Shown piece by piece: positions 9,485-21,400 of a stretch of 64,000 bases of DNA. Position numbers and translations under genes: made by a program. How positions within the stretch are numbered: the stretch's first letter is position 1; every line of letters begins with the position of its first letter. The notes beneath the pieces are model-generated. The model was not told the origin of the DNA and did no database searches. It saw only the letters and a program-made list of their open reading frames with translations. The DNA is from Gordionus sp. m RMFG-2023. Lineage: Eukaryota; Nematomorpha; Gordioida; Chordodea; Parachordodidae. The stretch spans positions 22,492,508 to 22,556,507 of the forward strand of contig NC_088776.1 in NCBI RefSeq assembly GCF_954871325.1. Reading direction: 5' to 3'.

Positions 9485-12400
9485 TCATATAGCAAATATC
9501 TCGAGGTAATGTAGTAAATTTTTTGCCCTGGGTCTATTGGATGGATTGATGTCGATGCATTTAAGAACTAATTTTTCCTTTTAAAAATATATAATTTTAT
9601 TAATTTTAAATTCTTAAGTTTACATATATTGAGTAATTTTCTTTTAAAGAAACATCAAAATTATCCAAATTCTTAATGTTCATCAAGGATTTAATTCTCT
9701 CTGATTCGGTATTAAAATCTTTCAATAATTCATAAAGAATTATTCCAGCACTATATATATCCACCTTTATTAAATTAATATATAATGTAAAAATGTAAAT
9801 TTTAAATATATCGTCTTCTGATTAATTAAAGGCATTGACTCTACTCTTGGTCTATATTGAATTTAGATTCCACTCCACCAGTGTTGCATAATTATAAAAA
9901 ATTCGATATGCATTAGGGTACGGGATATTATTTCCCGTATTATTCAAGATTGCGATCCTTTCAGCGAAAACCTCGAAAATGGTTAGGATAAAAATTGGGT
10001 GGCGCCAGTTCTAGAATCAGATCAAAATAAATAGATTTACCATCAATAACCTAGACTTATATTTAAAAAAAAATATATAATTAAACCATTTATCTTGTAG
10101 TTGTATAGAGAAATTAATAATGTTCGATTAAAAAAATTTACTAACACAAATAATAATATTAAGAATGCACTCATCTAGAGTTTAAAATGGTCTTCAAAAT
10201 AAAAAATTGAAGATATTTTTGAGAATGCTCAAATAAGTTTATTGATTAATTTTTTTTAAAAAATTCGATTTTTGGTAAAAAAATCGTTCATGATAAAATA
10301 ACAAATTTTTTAAAAAATGATTTTGATCTTTTTAAAAGAAAATCCATCTTACCTATATTTTTTAAATGATAAAGAAAATGATTAGACCACAAAATGTTGT
10401 TAAACAACCCCATACTTTTATAATAAAATACTAATTTTTTAAAATACTAGCCCATATCTGTGTTTTAGGTCTATTAGGCAGAGACCCGAACCGTAGTTTA
10501 ATTCTTTTAAATATACCCGGGCTGGACCTAAATTTTTTTAAATACCTGATTTGGCCCGGACCTAAAATTTTCTTTATAAAAATTCCGGGTCGTATATTTA
10601 AAATCGAATATCTTAAATCACCAAGCTATAAAAATTAAAAATCCGAGCCGGGCCGTGCTAATGGTACATCTGCAGGTCTCTTCTTTTAGGCAAGTTTTGG
10701 GTATGGAATGGCATTTTTATTTTTTGCTAAAACGAATTTTACAAGTATGGGAGGAGGAGGGGGGGGGTTGGTGTGTTTTTGACTGCTACAATGCCCAAAA
10801 GTTCATAATTATAATAAACTATAAGAACCAGAAAAATCATATTTTTGCTGAACCCGAACCCATTTTAAAGGTGGAGGGCTCGGGGTTACAAAAGAAATAT
10901 TAGAAAAAAAAATTTTTGCCACTTTTTATTAATATATAAATTAATTTATGAACTGTTATATATTAGAAACATTAATTTATTTAATAATATTAAATTATTA
11001 TTTAGTTATATTTAAGAACTACTTTAGATCAATTGTCGACGAACATTATGATTCTATATTTAATATTCAAATGGACAGTAGGATGAATAACCTTTATATT
11101 TTATTAACTTAGAATTTCATTTTATCATTTGATAAAATAAAAGCTATTACAAACATGCCAGAACCTAAAACAAAAAAGAAATTATCAACATTCTTGGGCA
11201 TGGCTAGTTATTATCGTAAATACTTATAATTTCGCGGATATAGCACACCTTTTATATAAAATAGTCAACAAAGATTGGTCATGAGAAAGTACACATGTGA
11301 AAAGCTTCGATAATTTAAAAAAGTTAATAAGTTAACCACCATCGTTAAATTTTTATAATCCAGATTTACCTATAGGTATTGCAGCTGACGCTTCGAAAAA
11401 AGGTTTAGGTGATTAATGAAGGAGATGGAAAGGAAAACCCAATCACTTTGCTAAAATCAGAAACAAATTGTACAAATAGTGAAGGAGAAGCCTTAGCAAT
11501 CATTTATGCTACCAAAAAACATTAGAACAAAATTACAATAGTACAGACCATAAGTCAGATGTATATTTTTACCAAATATTTAAAGATGACACTTCAATGT
11601 CCATGAGATGATAAAAATGAAATTTGACGATGGGAACCCAAGATTTCACATTAATTCCTGGAAAACTTAACATTGTATAAGATTGTTTATCGCGATTACC
11701 ACAGACAAATATAGAAAATAGGATATAAAATGTAGATTTTGAAATGAATAATAATGAATTATGGGATATACCGATAAATAATGATAGTAAAAGAAACAAC
11801 TGATGATAAAGAATTGATGAAGATTATTAATAATATTAGGAATGAATTGATAAAATATAAAATTTACAAAAATATGGAAACGGAATTAAGTTTGATCAAA
11901 GATTGTCTTTTTAAAGAGAATAGAATTATAATACCATACAAGATGAGAAATGAAGGACATTTAGAAAGTGGGAAAACTAAATTATTAGCAAAAGATTATT
12001 TATGGTGGCCAAGAATAATTTTGGTTTTTACTTTTTTTAAGAAATTTTGAATTATAGTTATTATTTAAAAAAAATATTAATTTTCTTATGTTTCTTTCAA
12101 ATTATTGTTTATAATAACATATTGTGAACATTGAGGGGGGGGGGGTATTTATTCGCTTAAAAGGTTATTAGAGAATGAACAAATTCCAGAAGGGGGGAAC
12201 CACTGGTTTAAAAATAGTAAATAAATTATTTAATTCCTATGTTTTTGAATATATCTACTAGATAGGGGCAAAAAAATGGCCAAGAGTAGGGTGCCTATAT
12301 TTAATTTGAGCAAGCCTCACAAGTATTAGCAAAAAAATTTCAGCGAAATTATATTGAGTAAATATTAGAGCAGAAATAGGTTAACCTTGAAATCATAATT

Positions 12401-15400
12401 TCCATTAGTTGATGAGTTATTCTGTTCGGGTGCTGAGTATAAGCTGGTGCCAATGTTTGTAGTGAATAAACGTCTCCCAGAATCAATTTTAACATTGTTA
12501 TCAAAATGTATTATACCTTCTCTTTTGTGAGATTCGATATTTTCATGATTAAAATTTAAGTTTTTATAAGGTGGTATAATGGGTTTATAAGAAGTGGCCA
12601 GTCCAAAATCGCCTATAACAGCTGTATAATTGGCCTTATCATTATTACATTGATGACAATCAACAAATATATTCTCGGGTTTTATATCTCTGTGAATCGT
12701 AAGGCAAGTGTCGTGTATATATTGCAACCCATTTAATATGTCTCGCCATAATCGAAGCTTTAGCTTGGAGTCAAAATTCGTGTTAGCATCTGGGTTTAAT
12801 AAAATTTGTCTTAAGGTCAGAGGATAGTACCTAGTTTGTATGTACAAGAGCGATTTTAGGAAGTAATTAGGCCCATTGCTTGGAAAGGTCGAATTATCAT
12901 ACCTTCCTGATTCATCTAGGTAAAAATCGGATTGGACCCAGGAGTTGTAATACTTTATAACATTTGGATGACATAGTTTTGATAAGACTTTCGCCTTTCA
13001 TTTTTTAAAAAAAACAGATTTATATTTTATTAAATTATAATTTTAAAGGTAATGCGATTCCAAATCTACAGAAACAATAAAAGGAGGGGGTTAGGACCGC
13101 CATTAAAATTTAAGCAGATATAGGTGGTAATTTTATTTTTTAAGAGAAGGATATTTTTAATAGAAGCCTATAAAAAAGAATTTTTGTTGACCCGTTTAAG
13201 AAAATCACGCCGGCGCGCCGCCTATTTTCATGTCGGCGGCGCACGGCCGGAGCAGAAATTTCTTTCATATTTTATACCTTTTTATTCTAATAATTGGTCA
13301 ACATCACTTTTGTAATTTTTTATTGTCAATCAGGATTTTGATGAATTTTTATTTTCTACTATTTTAAAATCATTATATTGACTCATATAGAATTGGATCA
13401 ATCAAAAATCTAAAAATTCCAAAAGTTACCATAATTTTACATATTTTTAAAATTTAATAATTTTATAAATAATTTTAGTATCCCTGGATAATAAAAAATC
13501 CATAGTCTGGAAATTTTTTGCAAAAGAATTAGAGAAATTATTACTGCTCTAAGATATAAAACTGCAGAAGTTAAATTTGAATTCGAGGAATATCAAAGAA
13601 AATGCCTAAGTACATTAGATTTAACAATAGACATGTTAGACCTTGACAGCATTGATCTATACCCGAGTACCAGTTTTCAAATTGGCAATTCCAATGATAA
13701 TAATAACAATAATTCCACGTATATGAAAACCTTAAAATTAAATGTCCCAAGCCCAATACGTTGGCATAGTATATTAATTATGCTAGAAAGCATATCTGGA
13801 TTAAATAAGGATTTAATTAATGTTTTGAAAAGAATTGGGAAGCACTTTCTATGAATCTGATCTGGTAGAAGAACTATTAGCATTTCTTTCAAAATTTAAA
13901 GAAACTGTCGAATTTCTTTCAGTACAAAAAAGGCCTACTTTAAACTTGGCGTTACTTTTTAGAAGTGAAATTGAAACACATTTAATAGTAAATGATAGTG
14001 ATAGTTCTGAAATTATTTCACTTAAGGAAAATATACTAAAAAAACTTGCGTTATTCCGGTTTGTAATCTGCAAGTAATATTATATAAGTATATTTTTGTT
14101 TTTTATTTAAAATTATCCAGGTATTGGCTTCTCTTTTAGATCCAAGATTTTAAAAATTGACAATTGTGTCAAAGTATTTAATAGAGCAAAATTGCTCAAC
14201 TTCGGAATTTATAATAAAACATCTTAAAACTTATAGAGAATGATGATAATCAAGTAGTAAATATAGCTAATGAAGATGAATTATTAAATTCAAGTTATTT
14301 CACAAAATTGGCAAATAAACATTCAACAAATATAAATTATGATTCCAAGTTAGGTGACTTAGAACAAGAATGCCAGTTTTCTTGGAAAACGACATTCACA
14401 AGATATAGACGTTCTAAATGTTTGGAGAGAAAATAAGAGTGAACTTCCCAATCTTTCCAGTCTCGACAAAAAAATTCTTTGCATTCCGGCGACTAGCACA
14501 CCTAGTAAAAGAGTTTTCTCTATCGCTGGATTGACGTTAAATTCAAGGAGATCATCATTATGTCCCGATAATTTAAATAAAATAATTTTTATACATGATA
14601 ATTATAAAATTACGAAATCGATTTTGGATTTATAATGAGTTTTCTATTAAATGAATAATAAAAAATATGCCGAGATATCTGTAGAATAGTGTATATTTAT
14701 TTGTTTTTTTTTAAAAAATTAATAAGCAATTAAAAAAATTTATGCTATAAAAATTTATAACTGCGCCGATTTTATTGACGGCGACTAAAAATCGGCGCGC
14801 CGCCAGCCGTCGATTAGATTTTTGAAAATTGCGCAGGCCGCCGATAGTTTTGTCGGCGCACAGGTCTAGATATGACATATTCTAAGGAATATATATTAGA
14901 TTATTAAATTTACTTTATAAATAAATAGCCATTTTTATATAGATTTTTATTTGCACTTATTTAATCTTAATTATATATAATTTACAACTTACATTTTTTA
15001 AAAATATTTTACCAAGTGATTTTGTACTTCTCTTTGTCTCAATTTAATAATACACAAATAATAATATCCTAAAATAGATATTATTATATATTATCATCAT
15101 TTATAAAAAAAACTTTTATTAAAATATACTTTGCTGGGCAAAATTTAAAAATTTTTACGAAAAATGGCTGACCCTTAAATATAACAAAAATGATCCCAAG
15201 AAAAAATGATCAAAAAATGTTTTTTTTAAATTAATATTTTTTTTTGAATAAAAAAACAATTGTTTTAAATAGTAACAATTTTAAATAGGAAATATTTTAT
15301 AAATGAAAATAGTAAATTACATGTTCTTTATATTATATTATTTTTAACATAATTTAAAATAAATTTTTTAAAAATTAAAAAGAATTTTTCTTTTAAAAAA

Positions 15401-18400
15401 GATTTGACACTGAATCCTAAATTTTGAAAAAAGGGTTTGGGTTCAGCAAAATATCGAGGTTTCAGGTTTTCATCCCTGATAAAAATAGAAGATTTGAGTG
15501 ATTGAAGTGATATTTTATTTTAAAATATAAAACATGACAAAAAAGTCAAACATAGCCAGCCAACATTAATTTTTTAGTGGGTAGGAGTAAGTTTTCATGA
15601 CAATAAGCCGGCAGTAAAATTTAAAGAAGATAAAGGTTATAAATATGGTAATGAGTGGGTCTCAAGATAATAAAATCGAATAATGAAATATTTTTATTTC
15701 ATTGCTAAATTTCGATTTTTGTATTATTATATTCGTACAAACCAACAAATATTTTGGGTGCATAATTCATAATTAGATAAAATTATAATAAAAGTAGTTA
15801 TTTTTAATATAAATTTATTTTAAAAAGCGAATTGTTTATTTTAAAATATGATTAGGAATGTAAATTTCCCGTGTAACTATAATCTGAGAAAACTTGGGAA
15901 AAACGGAAAAATAGAAAAACATAAAGAAATTTTGCTTTAAAAAATATTTTACTAGATATGATTCTTTTTTCTTTCATGTTTTATTATAAACATATATTAA
16001 GATATTATTTAAACAAATACGATATAATTTCAATGTTTAAAGATGAAAACAATCTCAGATCAGAACTTGAGCATCTAAATCAAGCAATTTGTCCTTTGGA
16101 GAAGTTTCCCCACAAACTGGAGATTTGCTTGTATAAAAATCAGTTTCCTAACCTCCATTTTTCAAAATTATTTTCAATTTTATGTTTTTTATAATACTTT
16201 TGACCTTTGCTACAAATTTTTAATTAGCAATATTTTATTTGCTATATCCTTTAAAAGTAAATTCAGTCCATGAGTTTCAAACTCTATGCATTAGATAGTT
16301 GGTATTTATTTCTTACAAGTGTCCATGCTTTCTTCAAATTACTTGTATTTTCAGTTATTATGATTGTGCTAATTTTGTGTTTTCTATCTCTTCAATTACT
16401 TGCATAAATTTATTAAATATATATTCCCCTATGTATATTGGTCTCAGTTTAAATTTACTAGAATATGTGACTTGGCCTTGTAATAAAATTTAAATGTACT
16501 CTCCTCTAGTGTTGTTAAACGGCTAAGCCGAGTCGACTTAGCTACGACTCGAGCCTAGTTTCTAGTCGATAAAACGGCTCAGACTCGAGTCGACTAAATG
16601 AGCCGCATTAGTCGACTCATTTAGTCGGCTCGCTTAGTCGGCTCGCTTAGTCGGCTCACTTAGTCGGCTCGCTTAGTCGGATCACTTAGTGGACTCAGAG
16701 GTTAGCTTGAGTTTAATTTAAATTTAGAGTCAAAATTTATTTTTATGTTATTAGATATTTTAAATAATAATGTAGAATTTTATTTATTTATTTTTAGTGA
16801 AATAATTTATTTTATTTAAATTTAATGTTAATATTTTATTATTAGCAAACAAAAAATTTTTTTAAATTTTATTTCAAATATGTTTTGATCTTATAATAAA
16901 AATGGATTTATTTATTTGATTTTTTTTAAATAAAAAAAAATTCATATTTTCGAGCTAAAAATTTTAAGCAAAAAATAATTTTTGAACAAAAATATTGAAA
17001 CATATTTTGTTGGTTTTTTTAATAAATTTTTAACTTTTTTAAGAAATACTTTTGTTAATTTTATCATAAATAAATAATCTTTTAGGTCAAATCTTCTATA
17101 GTTTTTTTATATTATTTTTATAAATATATCTATATTTTAAGTTTATTTTATTATAAGAGGTGGTTTTTCTAAATAATTTTTTTATTAATATATCTATATT
17201 TTAAGAATATAAACTGGTTTTTCTTTTTCTAAATAATTTTTTTTATAAATATATCTATATTTTAAGTATATTAAAAGAGGTGGTTTTTCTAAATTATTTT
17301 TTTATTAATATTTATGTCAAACTTTTTTTAATGCGACAATTGTCATATGCGTTATTTTTTAAGATTTTTGAAATTTTTGGACACAAAAGGGTTATAATAT
17401 AATTTATATTGTAAAGATATTATATTATAAATTCAATGAAGATGTTCCCTGGAAAAATGATAATTATCATAATAGGTAGGTATTTTTGAACATATAAGAT
17501 TTTTTTGTGACGCTAATGGGTAAAAATATGTTTCTTTAACAGGTAAAATTTAATGTAGATGTACCCTAGATAAAAGACAATTGTCATAATAGTTATTTTT
17601 AAAGTTTTTCGAATTTTTTTGACGTAAATTGGCTAAAATAAGCTTTGCTAACATGTTTAAATAAAATTTTAGTGAAGATGTAAGATAGATAAGTGACAAT
17701 TGTCATAATCGTTGTTTTTAAAGTTTTTCGAATTTTTTTGACTTAAATGGGCTAAAATAAGCATTGCTAACATGATTAAATAAAATTTTAGTGGAGATGT
17801 ACCATAGATAAGTGACAATTGTCATAATCGTTGTTTTTAAAGTTTTTCGAATTTTTTTGACGTAAATGGACTAAAATAAGCATTGCTAACATGATTAAAT
17901 AAAATTTTAGTGGAGATGTACCATAGATAAATGACAATTGTCATAATCGTTGTTTTTAAAGTTTTTCGAATTTTTTTGACGTAAATGGGCTAAAATAAGC
18001 ATTGCTAACATGTTTAAATAAAATTTTAGTGGTAATGTACCCTAGATAAGTGACAATTGTCATAATCGTTGTTTTTAAAGTTTTTCGAATTTTTTTGACG
18101 TAAATGGGTTAAAATAAGCATTGCTAACATGTTTAAATAAAATTAAGTGAAGATGTACCCTAGATAAGTGACAATTGTCATAATCGTTGTTTTTAAAGTT
18201 TTTCGAATTTTTTTGACGTAAATGGGCTAAAATAAGCATTGCTAACATGATTAAATAAAATTTTAGTGGAGATGTACCATAGATAAGTGACAATTGTCAT
18301 AATAGTTATTTTTAAAGTTTTTGACGTAAATAGGCTAAAATAAGTATTGCTAACATGTCTAAATATAATTTCAGTGAAGATGTACCCTAGAAAAGTAACA

Positions 18401-21400
18401 ATTGTCATAATAATTATTTTTAAAGTTTTTTTAATTTTTTTGACTTAAATAGGCTAAAATAAGTATTGCTAACATATCTAAATAAACCTTCAGTGAAGAT
18501 GTACCCTAGATAAGTGACAATTGTCATAATCATTATTTTATAATTTTATTGATGCAAATCGATAAAAATATAGATTTTAATCATGTTAATTTAAGCTCGC
18601 GTGTTGTTATTATGGCATTTATATATCAAATTGTTTAATTAATTAAAAAGTAAATGTTTAGCATGAATTATAATTTTATTCATATAAATAAAACTTATAT
18701 TTTATATATTCGTTTGTTTAAATCAATTTATTTTATATTAACCTATTAAACAATTAATTTAAGAATGTATATAAATTACAACGATTATGACAATTGTCAC
18801 TTATCTATGGTACATCTCCACTAAAATTTTATTTAAACATGTTAGCAATGCTTATTTTAGCCCATTTACGTCAAAAAAATTCGGAAAACTTTAAAAACAA
18901 CGATTATGACAATTGTCACTTATCTATGGTACATCTTCACTAAAATTTTATTTAAACATGTTAGCAAAGCTTATTTTAGCCCATTTACGTCAAAAAAATT
19001 CGAAAAACTTTAAAAACAACGATTATGACAATTGTCACTTATCTATCGTACATCTTCACTTAAATTTTATTTTAACATGTTAGCAATGCTTATTTTAGCC
19101 CATTTACGTCAAAAAAATTCGAAAAACTTTAAAAACAACGATTATGACAATTGTCACTTATCTAGGGTACATTACCACTAAAATATTATTTAAACATGTT
19201 AGCAATGCTTATTTTAGCCCATTTACGTCAAAAAAATTCGAAAAACTTTAAAAACAACGATTATGACAATTGTCACTTATCTAGGGTACATCTCCACTAA
19301 AATATTATTAAACATGTTAGCAATGCTTATTTTAGCCCATTTATGTCAAAAAAATTCGAAAAACTTTAAAAACAACGATTATGACAATTGTCACTTATCT
19401 AGGGTACATCTTCACTTAAATTTTATTTAAACATGTTAGCAATGCTTATTTTAGCCCATTTACGTTAAAAAAATTCGAAAAACTTTAAAAACAACGATTA
19501 TGACAATTGTCACTTATCTATGGTACATCTCCACTAAAATTTTATTTAATCATGTTAGCAATGCTTATTTTAGCCCATTTACGTCAAAAAAATTCGAAAA
19601 ACTTTAAAAACAACGATTATGACAATTGTCACTTATCTATCTTACATCTTCACTAAAATTTTATTTAAACATGTTAGCAAAGCTTATTTTAGCCAATTTA
19701 CGTCAAAAAAATTTAAAAAACTTTAAAAACAATGATTATGACAATTGTCATTTATCTAGGGTACATCTACATTAAATTTTACCTGTTAAAGAAACATATT
19801 TTTGCCCATTAGCGTCACAAAAAAATCTTATATGTTCAAAAATATACCTACCTATTATGATAATTATCATTTTTCCAGGGAACATCTTCATTGAATTTAT
19901 AATATAATATCTTTACAATATAAATTATATTATAACCCTTTTGTGTCCAAAAATTTCAAAAATCTTAAAAAATAACGCATATGACAATTGTCGCATTAAA
20001 AAAAAGTTTGACATAAATATTAATAAAAAAATAATTTAGAAAAACCACCTCTTTTAATATACTTAAAATATAGATATATTTTTAAAAAAAATTATTTAGA
20101 AAAAGAAAAACCACCTCTTTTAATATTCTTAAAATATAAATATATTTATTAAAAAAATATTTAGAAAAAGCCACCTCTAATAATAAACTTAAAATATAGA
20201 TATATTTATAAAAATAATATAAAAAAACTATAGAAGATTTGACCTAAAAGATTATTTATTTATGATATAATTAAAAAAAGAATAAAATTTTATGATAAAA
20301 CAAAAGAATAAAATTTCTTCAAAAAATCAGCAAAATATGTTTCAAAAATATTTTTTGCTTAAAATTTTTAGCTCAAAAATATTAATTTTTTTTTATTTAA
20401 AAAAAATCAAATAAATAAATCCATTTTTTTATAATCAAATCAAAACATATTATTTGCATTAAATAAAATATAAATAAAATAAATTATTTTACTAAAAATA
20501 AATAAATAAAATTCTACATTATTATTTAAAATTTCTCAATAGCATAAAAATAATTTTTGGCTCTAAATTTAAAATAAACTCAAGCTACCCTCTGAGCCCA
20601 CTAAGTGAGCCGACTAAGTGAGCCGACTAAGCGAGCCGACTAAGTGAGCCGACTAAGCGAGCCGACTAAGTGAGCCGACTCATGCGGCTCCTTGATCGGC
20701 TTGAGTCGGAGCCGTTTTTTACGACTACGACTCGAGTCGCAAGTCGTAAGAACTCGACTTTTTAACAACACTACTCTCCTCTTATGTTTGTCAATCCATC
20801 ACTAATGAGGGTGATATTTATAATTATATATAATCATTTAATTACCATTTTTTTAATTTTTTCATATTTAATGTTTAACCTATTTTTACTGAGATATCTT
20901 GAAGGCATTTTAATGCAGATTTTAAAGATTAAAATAATTTCTTCTAATACACACATTGAATTATGAAAAGTAGACAATTTGACATAATGATAACTTTTGC
21001 AAATCCCAATAACTAGTTTACTTTGCTCTTAAGATGGTATACTATCATTATAACATTAAATTGTTTTGTTCTTTTGGAAATAATAATTGATTCAGTTTTC
21101 TTAATTAAAAATTATCTTTGTAAATTTCATCTGTATTAATTATAAATATATTCTAAGCTAGATAATTTAGAAAATCTTAATAATTGTAAAAGAGATAGAA
21201 TAATGATTAATTTGGAGACTTAAAATTTTATAATAAAAATTAAGAATTTAGCTTCAAGCAAATTGCTGTTACCTCTATAAAATTTCTATCAGTCTGCCTA
21301 TAATTACATGATCTGTCAGATTTATTATTAAATAAATGAATTAATCTTTCATAATTCATATCCTTCAAAACTATAATTAACTACCAACCCTTTCCCATAT

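Larger units (their letters stand above)
16507..20773. mobile_element. Giant hAT-like foldback element, copy B (4267 bp)
   Basis: Termini are tagtgttgttaaacggc and the inverse ending aacaacacta. The 8-bp duplication ctctcctc is at 16499-16506 and 20774-20781. Each arm has, from outside in, a block of 14-15-bp GTCGGCTC(G/A)CTTA repeats, an AT-rich block, and a tandem array of about 119-bp units with TGACAATTGTCA. About 11 units per arm, so this copy is symmetrical, unlike copy A. A unique spacer of about 230 bp (roughly 18545-18775) separates the arms. No coding capacity. It interrupts a hAT transposase remnant in the EIF2AK1 intron. Confidence 0.9.
16245..20850 (-). pseudogene. hAT transposase (DUF659-type) fragment split by foldback copy B
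   Basis: Reading the minus strand across the insertion site, the right side (about 20780-20835) gives ITLISDGLTNIRGEYI, the signature start of the DUF659 region of hAT transposases. The left side (about 16245-16490) gives YIGEYIFNKFMQVIEEIENT and then SNLKKAWTLVRNKYQ, the expected continuation. Stops and frame changes show it was already decaying or has decayed since. The segments are separated by the 4.27 kb foldback element at 16507-20773, so the foldback is younger. Ends of the original transposon were not found. Confidence 0.7.

Noticed and set aside
12365-12847. A stand-alone 160-residue kinase fragment (pseudogene)
   Set aside because: Extends in frame to 12994 and joins, with correct phase, to exons at 22307-23025 and 9485-9764, giving a full uninterrupted HRI kinase.
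15958-16493. Two plus-strand frames (78 and 64 codons)
   Set aside because: The second is antisense to the hAT transposase fragment; the first has no splice signals or family.
2215-19995. CRISPR-like array, because of regular palindromic repeats
   Set aside because: Units are tandem with no unique spacers, sit in inverted arms of a transposon, and the genome is clearly eukaryotic.
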